From positions 1-64,000 of the forward strand of contig JBFXCK010000003.1 of assembly GCA_050182275.1 (NCBI GenBank): a stretch of DNA of 64,000 nucleotides, written 5' to 3'. Of the stretch, positions 56,046-64,000 are shown in pieces; the first letter of the stretch is position 1, and each line of letters opens with the position of its first letter. A program made the position numbers and the translations under genes. The notes beneath the pieces were generated by a model. It saw only the letters and a program-made list of their open reading frames with translations. It made no database searches and was not told where the DNA came from. This DNA comes from JBFXCK01 sp050182275 (GTDB taxonomy: Bacteria; Pseudomonadota; Alphaproteobacteria; SHNJ01).

Positions 56046-57017
56046 ATGTCCGTCCAGCCCAATACCGCCGTACCTGAAACACCCGGCCCCGAAACCGATG
56101 TTGTCGTGCGCTTAAGCCGCACCCATCCGACCATCGGCACGCTGTTGCGTCATGCGCGCGAGGAAAAAAAGATTTCACGCGAAAAGGTCGCGCATGATTT
56201 ATGTTTCCGCCAAGGCTTGCTGGCGGCGATCGAAGAAGATGATTTTAACGCGCTGCCCGCCATGGTATATGCCGTCGGCTTTGTGCGTTCTTATGCCGAA
56301 TATTTGGGATTGAATAGCGAAGAAATTGTCCGGCTCCTACAAAAACAATTGGGCGCCGCACCCTCAACGCCGCAACTAAGCTTCCCCGCAACGCCGGCGG
56401 AAGAACGGTTGCCCAGCAAAAAATTGATCATCGCTTGTTTGCTGGCGGTATTCGCTTTGTACGGATTATGGGCGGCGATGTCGGGTTCACCGCCCGAGGA
56501 AACTTCGGCTGAAGCGAATGTCGCTTCCTTTGCGCCGCAATCAACCACGCCGGAAACTCCGGCGGCGCCTGCGGCTGAGGCGGCAATGCCGCCAACCACA
56601 ACCGATCAAACGCCGGCGGCTGATGCTTCGGCTCCTATGGCCGCGCCAGCCGATCCGGCGCTTACAGCCGCCGCACCGGTGTTAACGCCGGAACAGCAGG
56701 CCGCCGAAATCGCCAAGCGCGAACAGGCAGCCCAGCAAGCGGCGGCTACCCGCGCCCGGGTTTATTTGAAGGCCGATGCCGATGCTTGGGTTGAAATTAC
56801 CGATAAAGCCACGGGCAAAATCTTGATCAGCCGCGTCATGCGACCCGGCGAAGTTTATGGCGTGCCAATGAATGTGGAAAATCCGGTTTTAAGAACCGGC
56901 AATGCCGGCGGCTTGCAAGTAGCGGTCGATGGCCAGATTCTAGGAATATTGGGCGATCAAGGCCAGGTGTTAAACGGCCAATCGCTAAAGCCCGAGGCAT
57001 TGAAGGCATTGTATTAA
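56046..57017 (+). CDS. rodZ: RodZ-like cytoskeletal protein (HTH_25, membrane helix, DUF4115)
   Basis: 323 residues. N-terminal HTH domain with TIGTLLRHAREEKKISREKVAHDLCFRQGLLAAIEEDDF and MVYAVGFVRSYAEYLGL, the usual RodZ pattern. A membrane helix (LIIACLLAVFALYGLWAAM) near residue 135-155 is followed by a proline/alanine-rich linker and a C-terminal DUF4115 domain (RVYLKADADAWVEITDKATGKIL ... VMRPGEVYGVPM). It links MreB to the cell wall machinery in rod-shaped bacteria. Confidence 0.9.
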   Translation: MSVQPNTAVPETPGPETDVVVRLSRTHPTIGTLLRHAREEKKISREKVAHDLCFRQGLLAAIEEDDFNALPAMVYAVGFVRSYAEYLGLNSEEIVRLLQKQLGAAPSTPQLSFPATPAEERLPSKKLIIACLLAVFALYGLWAAMSGSPPEETSAEANVASFAPQSTTPETPAAPAAEAAMPPTTTDQTPAADASAPMAAPADPALTAAAPVLTPEQQAAEIAKREQAAQQAAATRARVYLKADADAWVEITDKATGKILISRVMRPGEVYGVPMNVENPVLRTGNAGGLQVAVDGQILGILGDQGQVLNGQSLKPEALKALY

Positions 57018-57026
57018 AAAACAACC

Positions 57027-57106
57027 GTCACCCCCGCGAAGGCGGGGGTCCATCGTTCTAATAATGGAACGGCTGATAAATGGATTCCCGCCTACGCGGG
57101 AATGAC
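57027..57106. repeat. GTCATyCCCGCGAAGGCGGG palindromic repeat (REPIN-like), copy 3
   Basis: Left arm GTCACCCCCGCGAAGGCGGGGG, right arm GATTCCCGCCTACGCGGGAATGAC. Same family as at 17826 and 19262. It lies between rodZ and ispG. Confidence 0.85.
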
Positions 57107-57117
57107 GAGGAGAAAAA

Positions 57118-58245
57118 ATGACCAACGCTTTACGCCCTTACCGTCAAATCACGCGCCGCCAATGCCGGCAAATTAAAGTCGGCAAAGTTTTGGTCGGCGG
57201 CGATGCGCCGATTTCCGTTCAGTCCATGACCAACACTTTAACCACCGATGTTAAGGCAACGGTTGAACAAATCCGCCGCATGATAGAGGCGGGGGCCGAT
57301 ATTGTCCGGGTTTCAGTGCCTGATCAAGAGTCAACCACGGCCCTAGCCGAAATTGTGGCCCAAGTTGATGTGCCCATTGTGGCCGATATTCATTTCCATT
57401 ATCAGCGCGCGATTGAGGCGGCCAAGGCGGGCGCCGCCTGTTTGCGCATTAATCCGGGCAATATCGGATCATTAGAACGGGTGAAAGAAGTGGTGAAAGC
57501 CGCCAAAGATCATGGGTGCTCCATGCGTATCGGCGTCAATGCCGGAAGCCTCGAGCGCGATTTGCTGGAAAAATACGGCGAACCTTGCCCGGAAGCAATG
57601 GTGGAAAGCGCTTTGAATCACGCCAAGATTTTGCAGGATTTGGATTTTCATGAATTTAAAATCAGCGTCAAAGCCAGCGACGTGTTTTTGGCGGTCGCAG
57701 CCTATACGCAATTAGCCTCACAAATCGATTGCCCCTTGCATCTGGGAATTACCGAGGCCGGCGGGCTTCGCACCGGCACGGTCAAATCATCCATCGGTTT
57801 AGGAATGCTGCTATGGGCGGGGATTGGCGATACTATCCGCGTTTCACTATCGGCCGATCCGGTCGAAGAAGTGCGGGTGGGCTTTGAAATTCTAAAGGGT
57901 TTGGGCCTGCGCCACCGGGGCGTGAATGTGATTGCCTGCCCGTCTTGCGCCCGCCAGCAGTTTGATGTGATTAAAACGGTTGCGGCTTTGGAAGAACGGT
58001 TGGCCCATATTTCAACGCCGCTCACCGTTTCGATTATCGGCTGCGTGGTTAACGGCCCGGGCGAGGCCGCCATGACCGATATCGGCCTTACCGGTGGCGG
58101 CAATAACACGCATATGATTTATGTGAATGGCAAACAGGATCACCGCATTAAAGACGAGGCGCTGGTGGATTATATGGTAAGAATGGTCGAGGAAAAGGTG
58201 GCGGCGATCGAGGCCGTTGCCCCCAAAAAATCCCATGCCGCTTAA
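57118..58245 (+). CDS. ispG: 4-hydroxy-3-methylbut-2-enyl diphosphate synthase (IspG)
   Basis: Penultimate step of the MEP isoprenoid pathway. 375 residues. RQITRRQCRQIKVGKVLVGGDAPISVQSMTNT opens, then GADIVRVSVPD, DIHFHYQRAIEAAKAG, RINPGNIG, and the iron-sulfur domain with CPSCARQQFDVI and GCVVNGPGEA (the cysteine ligands). A ribosome site (GAGGAGAAAA) is at the end of the repeat. Isoprenoids here also feed ubiquinone (ubiG nearby). Confidence 0.97.
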   Translation: MTNALRPYRQITRRQCRQIKVGKVLVGGDAPISVQSMTNTLTTDVKATVEQIRRMIEAGADIVRVSVPDQESTTALAEIVAQVDVPIVADIHFHYQRAIEAAKAGAACLRINPGNIGSLERVKEVVKAAKDHGCSMRIGVNAGSLERDLLEKYGEPCPEAMVESALNHAKILQDLDFHEFKISVKASDVFLAVAAYTQLASQIDCPLHLGITEAGGLRTGTVKSSIGLGMLLWAGIGDTIRVSLSADPVEEVRVGFEILKGLGLRHRGVNVIACPSCARQQFDVIKTVAALEERLAHISTPLTVSIIGCVVNGPGEAAMTDIGLTGGGNNTHMIYVNGKQDHRIKDEALVDYMVRMVEEKVAAIEAVAPKKSHAA

Positions 58246-58261
58246 AGCGCGAAAGGAAGCA

Positions 58262-59509
58262 ATGTCGGCTCTTCAATCAGTACGCGGCACGCATGATTTA
58301 TACGGCGATGCGATGCGCCGCCACCGCTATGTGGTGGAGACGGCGCGCAACCTTGCCGCGCGCTATGGATATGAGGAATTTGATCCGCCCTTGATCGAAT
58401 TTGTCGACGTATTCGCCCGCTCAATGGGGGAAACTTCCGATGTGGTATCAAAAGAAATGTATGTTTTCGCCGACCGGGGCGGGGACAGTATCGCCTTGCG
58501 CCCCGAATTCACCGCCGGCATTATGCGCGCCGTTATCAGCGAAGGCTTGACGCATAAAACGCCGTTAAAGTTTTTCTGCCAAGGCCCGCTCTTCCGCTAT
58601 GAACGCCCGCAAAAAGGGCGTCAGCGCCAATTTCACCAAATCGGTTTGGAATTGCTGGGCGTTAATTCGGCACAAGGCGATATTGAAGCAATCGCCATCG
58701 GTTTTGACATTTTAAAGGCGCTTGGCGTTAGCCACGAGGCCACCCTGGAATTAAATACACTGGGCGACAGCGAAAGCCGCCAGCTTTACCGTAAAGCCAT
58801 TGTCGATTATTTCAGCCATTATAAAAACCAGCTTTCCGAAGACAGTTTAAAGCGTCTCGAGCGCAATCCGTTGCGCATTCTTGATTCCAAGGATGAGGGC
58901 GATAAGCAATTGGTAATGAAGGCGCCCTTCTATGGCGATTTTCTAAACCCGGCCTCCCGTGAATTTTTTGATGAGGTTCAAGCAGGCCTGAACGCGCTTG
59001 GTATTTCCTATAATCTAAACCCGCGCTTGGTGCGGGGCCTTGATTATTACACCCACACTGTTTTTGAATTTGTAACTAACTCGCTGGGCGCGCAAGGCAC
59101 GGTGCTGGCGGGCGGGCGTTATGATGATTTATCGAAGGTCATGGGCGGCCCCGATTTACCCGGCATCGGCTGGGGGGCAGGAATCGAGCGCCTGGCCATG
59201 ATGGTCAAAAATATTCCCGCTATGGCGCGCCCCATGGCCGTTATACCGGTCAGCGACCAGGAGCAAAGCGAAGCTCTCAAATTAGCCCAAGAATTACGCA
59301 ACGCCGGCATCGCCGTCGATATGGCCTATAGCGGCAATATGGGCAAACGCCTCAAGCGCGCCAACCAGGCCAACGCCGCCTTTGCGTTGATTCTAGGCTC
59401 GGAAGAGGTGAAAAACGGCCAGGTCACCGTGCGCGCGATGGATTCCGGCAAGGAAGAAAAACTTGCGCGTGGTAAGATAACTGATTACATAAACAGCGCG
59501 AAACTGTAG
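58262..59509 (+). CDS. hisS: Histidyl-tRNA synthetase
   Basis: Class II aminoacyl-tRNA synthetase. 415 residues from the ATG at 58262, preceded by AAAGGAAG; a longer start at 58217 would overlap ispG. Motif 1/2 are RGTHDLYGDAMRR and FRYERPQKGRQRQFHQIGLELLG, the histidine-specific LVRGLDYYTHTVFEF, and motif 3 GIGWGAGIERLAMM. The anticodon-binding domain is C-terminal. Co-directional with ispG and prfA. Confidence 0.97.
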   Translation: MSALQSVRGTHDLYGDAMRRHRYVVETARNLAARYGYEEFDPPLIEFVDVFARSMGETSDVVSKEMYVFADRGGDSIALRPEFTAGIMRAVISEGLTHKTPLKFFCQGPLFRYERPQKGRQRQFHQIGLELLGVNSAQGDIEAIAIGFDILKALGVSHEATLELNTLGDSESRQLYRKAIVDYFSHYKNQLSEDSLKRLERNPLRILDSKDEGDKQLVMKAPFYGDFLNPASREFFDEVQAGLNALGISYNLNPRLVRGLDYYTHTVFEFVTNSLGAQGTVLAGGRYDDLSKVMGGPDLPGIGWGAGIERLAMMVKNIPAMARPMAVIPVSDQEQSEALKLAQELRNAGIAVDMAYSGNMGKRLKRANQANAAFALILGSEEVKNGQVTVRAMDSGKEEKLARGKITDYINSAKL

Positions 59510-59519
59510 CGGATTAATT

Positions 59520-60575
59520 ATGGCCCTAGAACAAAAACTCGAGCGCGTTTTGGCGCGGCATAAGGAAGTGGGGGAGTTGTTATCGACTCCGCTGAAGTCG
59601 GAGGATTTTACCAAATTTTCCAAGGAATATGCCGAACTTTCGCCCTTGGCCGAAAAAATCACGGCGCTGCAAGCCGCGCAAAAAGAAATGAAGGATTTAG
59701 AGGCGCTGTTAACCGATCCCGATATGAAGGCGATGGCGGAAAGCGAATATTACGCGCTAAAGGAAAAATTGCCGGCGCTGGAGCGTGAATTGCAAGTCAT
59801 GCTTTTGCCCAAAGACGCCAATGATGAACGGAACGCAATTTTAGAAATCCGCGCCGGCGCCGGGGGCGATGAGGCGGCCCTGTTCGCGGCGCAGCTTTTC
59901 CGCATGTATGAAAAATACGCCTCCCGCATGGGCTGGAAATTCGAAGTCATGAGCATTTCCGACACCGGCCTTGGCGGCTTTAAAGACGCGACCGCCGAAA
60001 TTACGGGGAAGGGCGTGTTCGCGCATATGAAATTTGAATCGGGCGTGCACCGCGTGCAGCGCGTGCCCGATACCGAAGGCTCTGGCCGCGTGCATACCTC
60101 AACTGTCACGGTCGCCGTATTGCCGGAGGCCGAGGAAGTCGATATTAAAATCGAAGATAAAGATTTGCGCATCGACGTGTTCCGCTCTTCGGGCCCCGGC
60201 GGGCAATCGGTCAACACCACCGACAGCGCGGTGCGCATTACCCATTTGCCGACCGGTTTGGTGGTGCAGCAGCAAGATGAAAAATCGCAGCATAAAAACC
60301 GCGCCAAGGCCTTAAAGATTTTACGGGCGCGGCTTTATGAAATCGAACAGCAAAAAATCGCCGACGCCAGGGCGGCCGACCGCAAGGGGCAAATCGGCAC
60401 GGGCGATAGGTCGGAACGCATCCGCACCTATAATTTCCCGCAAACCCGCGTCACCGATCACCGCATCAATGTGACGTTGCATCAAATCGATCAGGTCATG
60501 GAAGGCGAATTGGATGAATTGGTCAGCGCCCTTATCTCGGAAGACCAAGCCGCGAAATTAGCCGCGCTGAATTAA
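59520..60575 (+). CDS. prfA: Peptide chain release factor 1
   Basis: Terminates translation at UAA and UAG. 351 residues, of usual length. The GGQ loop lies in RSSGPGGQSVNTTDSAVRITH, and the PxT-like segment PDTEGSGRVHTSTVTVAVLPEAEE precedes it. The GGQ glutamine would be methylated by PrmC, which is encoded next but one. The stop codon overlaps the stop of the next gene on the opposite strand in TTAA. Confidence 0.97.
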   Translation: MALEQKLERVLARHKEVGELLSTPLKSEDFTKFSKEYAELSPLAEKITALQAAQKEMKDLEALLTDPDMKAMAESEYYALKEKLPALERELQVMLLPKDANDERNAILEIRAGAGGDEAALFAAQLFRMYEKYASRMGWKFEVMSISDTGLGGFKDATAEITGKGVFAHMKFESGVHRVQRVPDTEGSGRVHTSTVTVAVLPEAEEVDIKIEDKDLRIDVFRSSGPGGQSVNTTDSAVRITHLPTGLVVQQQDEKSQHKNRAKALKILRARLYEIEQQKIADARAADRKGQIGTGDRSERIRTYNFPQTRVTDHRINVTLHQIDQVMEGELDELVSALISEDQAAKLAALN

Positions 60576-61045
60576 CGCGACGTTCTAACCAATGCTTCTT
60601 TGCTGCAAGGCGGCCGGTGCGTAATGCGCCGCTGGCAGCCGGTTCTGGCGTCGATAAATCTTTTCACGGTGGCGGGGGAGAGGCCATTTTCACGATCGGC
60701 GTCGAAGCGATGCCGTTGCCACGCCATATCCACGCATTTGCTGGCGATGATTCCGGCATTTCCCAGTAAATGGTCGGGCTTTTGAAGATCCAGCATTTGA
60801 TCGGGTTTCACCAAGCCGCTTACCCGGCTGTTGATTGTTCCGGCGGCAGCAGCGATTTTTTCTTCCATTCTTTCTATTTCCCGGGCGCGGGCGGCATGGC
60901 GTTTCGAGGCGGCGCCCCAAGAAAAGAAAAAACTTCTTTCCGGCCCGGGCGGCGCCGTGCGCCTTAATTCGCTAAGCCGCATTAAATCATCTTGGAAATG
61001 GCGCGCCAAAACATGGCTTTCGGCTAATGCCTTTAAATCGTCCAC
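60572..61045 (-). CDS. Orphan basic protein antisense between prfA and prmC
   Basis: Not recognised. 157 residues from a GTG at 61045, chosen because AAGGGGCTTAAGG lies directly upstream; an ATG further up at 61111 lacks one. The product is helical, with LKALAESHVLARHFQDDLMRLSELRR, then RHAARAREIERMEEKIAAA (coiled-coil-like), and a basic tail. Its stop shares the TTAA with the prfA stop. prfA and prmC usually follow each other directly, so a minus-strand gene here is unexpected. Coding quality is moderate. Confidence 0.45.
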   Translation of the reverse strand: MDDLKALAESHVLARHFQDDLMRLSELRRTAPPGPERSFFFSWGAASKRHAARAREIERMEEKIAAAAGTINSRVSGLVKPDQMLDLQKPDHLLGNAGIIASKCVDMAWQRHRFDADRENGLSPATVKRFIDARTGCQRRITHRPPCSKEALVRTSR

Positions 61046-61146
61046 CCTTAAGCCCCTTGTAATATTATTTCCTATTAGGATACATGTTTTGAAGCAGATT
61101 TTCAAGTTCATCTTTACGTGGCAGGGATTTCCTGGTTGTTTAGGCG

Positions 61147-62001
61147 ATGGCCGCTAGCATTGAAAAGCTCATGAAAAGCGCCAGCCAAAAGCTGGAAAAA
61201 GCCGGTATCGAGGAGCCCGCCCTGGTGGCGCGGGTGCTGCTGGAACATGTGATGCAAACTTCTTCGCATGGCTTGCGGGGCCGGGAGGAAGAAAAAATTT
61301 CTTCCGATAAAGCAGCGCTTTATAACCAACTCATTGAGCGCCGTTTGGCGCACGAACCCGTCTCGCGCATTAAGGGCAGGCGTGAATTTTGGAGCATGGA
61401 TTTTCTGCTCTCGCCCGATACCCTCGATCCGCGCCCGGATACCGAAACCATGGTCGAAGAAATTTTACGCTTAACGCCTGATAAGAAGGCGCCGCTGAAA
61501 TTGCTTGATTTGGGCGCTGGTACGGGCTGCATTTTGCTGGCGCTTTTAAAGGAATTGCCCAACGCCTTTGGTGTTGGTGTGGACATTAGTTTCGGTGCCG
61601 CGCAAACGGCCAATCGCAACGCTGAATTATTAGGCCTAAAAAATCGCGCCGCTTTTATGGTGGGCAATTGGGCAAACGCCATTGGCGGACAGTTTGATAT
61701 TATCACTTCCAACCCGCCCTATATCGCTGAGCTGGAAGCGGTGAATTTAGCGCCTGAAGTTAAATTGTTCGATCCGCCCACCGCTTTATTCGGCGGGCCG
61801 ACCGGGCTGGATGCCTATCAGGCGTTGCTGCCGGATATTCCCGGCCTCTTAAAGCCAGGCGGTATTTTGGCCCTGGAATCGGCGCCCAGCCAGATTATAG
61901 CCATTCAAAAACTGGCCCGGGAGCAAAACCTTGCTTTTAACCATTCAGCCAAGGATTTAGCGGGGTATGAAAGGTGTCTTATTTTCCACAAGGCCGGTTA
62001 A
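61147..62001 (+). CDS. prmC: Peptide chain release factor N5-glutamine methyltransferase
   Basis: Methylates the GGQ glutamine of release factors. 284 residues. An N-terminal helical domain with RKGRREFWSMDF-like IKGRREFWSMDF, SAM motif I LLDLGAGTGCILLALLKELP, and the catalytic/substrate NPPY in ITSNPPYIAELEA; FGGPTGLDAYQALL follows. The prfA-prmC pairing is the classic context, here interrupted by a minus-strand gene. Confidence 0.95.
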   Translation: MAASIEKLMKSASQKLEKAGIEEPALVARVLLEHVMQTSSHGLRGREEEKISSDKAALYNQLIERRLAHEPVSRIKGRREFWSMDFLLSPDTLDPRPDTETMVEEILRLTPDKKAPLKLLDLGAGTGCILLALLKELPNAFGVGVDISFGAAQTANRNAELLGLKNRAAFMVGNWANAIGGQFDIITSNPPYIAELEAVNLAPEVKLFDPPTALFGGPTGLDAYQALLPDIPGLLKPGGILALESAPSQIIAIQKLAREQNLAFNHSAKDLAGYERCLIFHKAG

Positions 62002-62217
62002 AATCGTCAAAATTGTAAAAAACACTTGGCTTTTAAAAGGTTTATGTCGTAGGTTGCAGCAAGTAAGATGCGTATAAGGCAAAAGCCGTTAAAAATATAA
62101 ACGCATTTGGCAGTCAAATTGAACAGCGAAGCGACAAGAGAATGCATAAGCAATAATTGCCAAAGACATTATTAGGAAAAAATACTTGAGATTCACAACT
62201 AGACATATGGAGCTATC

Positions 62218-62649
62218 ATGAGAGGTGGAGTCAATCGCCGTAACCGCGGCCATCATAGCGGACGTCACAACGGCCCAGGCCGCGGCCCTAACCCCAATCG
62301 CGGCGGGCAGCATATGCCCGTCCGTTTTCAAATGTTTGACAGCAACGGCCCCGAAGTCCGCGTGCGCGGCAACCCGCAGCAAATTTGCGATAAATACACC
62401 GCGCTTGAGCGCGATGCCAGAGCCTCAGGCGATCATGTTTTGGCCGAGGCTTTGTTGCAGCATGCCGAACATTATCAGCGTTTGTTAAACGCCGAACCGC
62501 GCCAGCAGCAACCGGCGATGCAGCCTGCTTTCTCGCCCGACGTGCCGAACCTGCCGCCGATGGAAGGCGAAATGCTGGAAGGCGAAGCAACGGTCGAGCG
62601 TGTCGCCAAGCCGGTTCAGGCCCCGCCCGCCGATGCGGATGCGGCGTAG
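62218..62649 (+). CDS. DUF4167 domain protein
   Basis: 143 residues with GGAG five bases before the ATG. The basic N-terminus (GGVNRRNRGHHSGRHNGPGRGPNPNRGG) is Arg/Gly/Asn-rich, then the domain VRFQMFDSNGPEVRVRGNPQQICDKYTALERDARASGDHVLAEALLQHAEHYQRLL. In Alphaproteobacteria it usually lies between prmC and clpB, as here. The RG-rich end suggests RNA binding (inference). A strong terminator follows. Confidence 0.92.
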   Translation: MRGGVNRRNRGHHSGRHNGPGRGPNPNRGGQHMPVRFQMFDSNGPEVRVRGNPQQICDKYTALERDARASGDHVLAEALLQHAEHYQRLLNAEPRQQQPAMQPAFSPDVPNLPPMEGEMLEGEATVERVAKPVQAPPADADAA

Positions 62650-62681
62650 ACACAGTATTTTAGCTTTTTGTTAAGGAATTA

Positions 62682-62710
62682 GGGGCCGGCATAAAAACCG
62701 GCCCCTTTTT
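62682..62710 (+). terminator. Intrinsic terminator between the DUF4167 gene and clpB
   Basis: A perfect 8-bp stem, GGGGCCGG / CCGGCCCC, with an 8-base loop (CATAAAAA) and a run of TTTTT directly after. It separates clpB from the upstream operon. Confidence 0.92.
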
Positions 62711-62746
62711 CTTGAAATTTGATTTTTAGTAGGCATATTTATAGAT

Positions 62747-64000
62747 ATGAATCTCGATAAATATTCCGACCGTCTGAAAGGCTTTATTCAATCCGCCCAC
62801 AGCTATGCCTTGGGTCAGGGCCATCCCCGTTTTGTGCCCGAACATGTATTGAAGGTTTTGCTGGATGATAAGGAAGGCATGGCCGCTTCTTTGATTAAAG
62901 AAGCCGGCGGCGATTTGCGGAAAATTACCCAAAGCATTCATTCCGAAATCGATAAAATGCCGAAAGTGCAGGGGGAAGGGGCTTCCGGCCCGCAAATGAC
63001 GCCCGAATTGGCGCGTGTTTTTACCACGGGCGAAGAGGCGGCTTCGAAAGCCGGCGATAGTTTTGTCACGGCCGAAACAATGTTGCTGGCAATGGCAATC
63101 GCCGAGGGCACCAAGGCGCATGATATTTTAAAGGCGAATGGCATTACGCCGCAAAATTTGAATAAGGCGATTAAGAATTTGCGCAAAGGCAAAAAAGCCA
63201 CTTCCGCCGCCGCCGAAGATTCCTATGACGCGCTGGCCAAATATGCCCGCGATTTAACCGAGCTGGCGTTAAAAGGCAGGCTTGATCCCGTCATTGGACG
63301 CGATGAAGAAATCCGCCGCTGCGTGCAAGTGCTGGCGCGGCGCACCAAAAATAACCCCGTCCTCATCGGCGAGCCGGGTGTTGGTAAAACCGCCATCGCC
63401 GAAGGTTTGGCGCAGCGCATTGTCAGGGGCGATGTGCCCGACAGTTTGAAAGACAAAAAGCTAATGGCGCTTGATTTGGGCGCCTTGGTGGCGGGCGCTA
63501 AATATCGCGGCGAATTTGAAGAGCGTTTAAAGGCGGTTTTGCAAGAAGTGCAAGCCGGCGAAGGCCAAATTATTTTATTTATCGACGAGCTGCATACTTT
63601 AATCGGCGCCGGCAAGGCGGAAGGGGCGATGGATGCCTCAAACATGCTAAAGCCGGCATTGGCGCGCGGCGAATTGCATGCGATTGGCGCAACCACGCTG
63701 GATGAATACCGCAAATATATTGAAAAAGACGCGGCTTTGGCCAGGCGCTTTCAGCCTGTATTCATTGGCGAACCCAGCGTCGAAGACACCATTTCCATCC
63801 TGCGGGGCTTGAAGGAAAAATACGAACTTCACCACGGCATCCGCATTACCGACGGCGCGATTGTTTCGGCGGCCACGCTTTCCCACCGCTATATCACCGA
63901 CCGTTTCCTGCCCGATAAGGCGATCGATTTGATGGATGAGGCCGCCAGCCGCCTGCGCATGGAAGTGGAATCAAAACCCGAATCGCTGGATGAGCTTGAC
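62747..64000 (+). CDS. clpB: ATP-dependent chaperone ClpB (N-terminal part)
   Basis: Hexameric disaggregase that works with DnaK. The window ends in frame after 418 codons, so the second AAA domain is missing. The N domain (about 1-145) starts MNLDKYSDRLKGFIQSA and has SYALGQGHPRFVPEHVLKVLL; the first AAA domain has LDPVIGRDEEIRRCVQVLARRTKNNPVLIGEPGVGKTAIAEGLA, LFIDELHTLIGAG and GATTLDEYRKYIEKDAALARRFQ. The terminator at 62682 shows that it starts a new transcript. Confidence 0.95.
   Translation, partial: MNLDKYSDRLKGFIQSAHSYALGQGHPRFVPEHVLKVLLDDKEGMAASLIKEAGGDLRKITQSIHSEIDKMPKVQGEGASGPQMTPELARVFTTGEEAASKAGDSFVTAETMLLAMAIAEGTKAHDILKANGITPQNLNKAIKNLRKGKKATSAAAEDSYDALAKYARDLTELALKGRLDPVIGRDEEIRRCVQVLARRTKNNPVLIGEPGVGKTAIAEGLAQRIVRGDVPDSLKDKKLMALDLGALVAGAKYRGEFEERLKAVLQEVQAGEGQIILFIDELHTLIGAGKAEGAMDASNMLKPALARGELHAIGATTLDEYRKYIEKDAALARRFQPVFIGEPSVEDTISILRGLKEKYELHHGIRITDGAIVSAATLSHRYITDRFLPDKAIDLMDEAASRLRMEVESKPESLDELD

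Noticed and set aside
60831..61157. Plus-strand frame between prfA and prmC
   Set aside because: Serine/arginine-rich shadow composition, no ribosome site, and it overlaps the start of prmC.

Overview
The window looks like a chromosomal segment of a free-living alphaproteobacterium of moderate G+C content. The best evidence is gene order: ubiG, lysC, a FabK/nitronate-monooxygenase-like gene, ptsP, then ispG, hisS, prfA, prmC, a DUF4167 gene and clpB. The lysC-ptsP-prfA-prmC-DUF4167-clpB order is typical of Alphaproteobacteria. CobS/CobT with a J-domain partner, an ELM1-like protein, an RHH_4-type protein, a TipF-like EAL protein and an NDUFAF5-like methyltransferase agree with this. The exact order or family cannot be fixed from the sequence alone. 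No tRNA, rRNA, CRISPR array, insertion sequence or prophage is visible. Start codons are mostly ATG with some GTG and TTG, and promoters resemble the E. coli sigma-70 consensus (TTGAC-N17-TATAAA ahead of rpmB, TTGACA-N17 ahead of secA).

Layout. 1-3.2 kb: end of a leucine-degradation cluster (biotin-containing acyl-CoA carboxylase subunit, MFS transporter, HMG-CoA lyase). 3.2-9.1 kb: a small putative lipoprotein, a small alanine-rich orphan, a saccharopine-dehydrogenase-family/NHLRC2-like pair, an EamA transporter and pyrE. 9.2-16.8 kb: an orphan, ELM1-like protein, short PutA, a tandem pair of undescribed paralogues, and a leucine-type amino acid dehydrogenase. 16.9-23.9 kb: sugar-nucleotide genes (galU, ugd, phosphomannomutase) followed by pyrD, a TipF-like EAL protein and a HAD hydrolase. 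23.9-27.2 kb: a NitT/TauT-type ABC transporter, a 57-residue protein and a kynurenine-formamidase-like protein that lacks its metal-binding loop. 27.5-30.5 kb: rpmB, an unusual tgt, upp and an orphan. 30.5-37 kb: CobT, CobS and a J-domain protein, an RHH regulator, a CBS-pair protein, a 570-bp AT-rich gap with a DnaA-type box and a structured patch, and a CorC-type membrane protein. 37-46 kb: small membrane protein, large secreted helical protein, xerD-like recombinase, accA, pspC-like, secA, and a periplasmic parvulin. 46-51 kb: GNAT, mutT, a helical-repeat orphan, an NDUFAF5-like methyltransferase, comF, two small membrane proteins and ubiG. 51-64 kb: lysC through clpB (cut by the window end), with rodZ, ispG and hisS in between.

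Themes. Amino-acid catabolism (leucine, proline, branched-chain) sits near pyrimidine synthesis and salvage (pyrE, pyrD, upp) and a UDP-glucuronate/mannose supply for surface polysaccharide. Several intergenic gaps hold palindromic repeats of two families (GTCATyCCCGCGAAGGCGGG and AGCTCATCCTGAGCTTGTCG types), arranged as facing pairs like REPIN elements.

The most unusual points are the tandem IPxLxGxLDQN paralogues, the kynurenine-formamidase-like protein without its zinc loop, a Tgt with two of three zinc cysteines replaced by serine, a TTG-started three-unit helical-repeat protein, a shared ATAGGTAGTAC element ahead of two small-protein genes 30 kb apart, and the structured AT-rich gap at 35.1-35.6 kb. 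I see no defence island or other self-evident new system.
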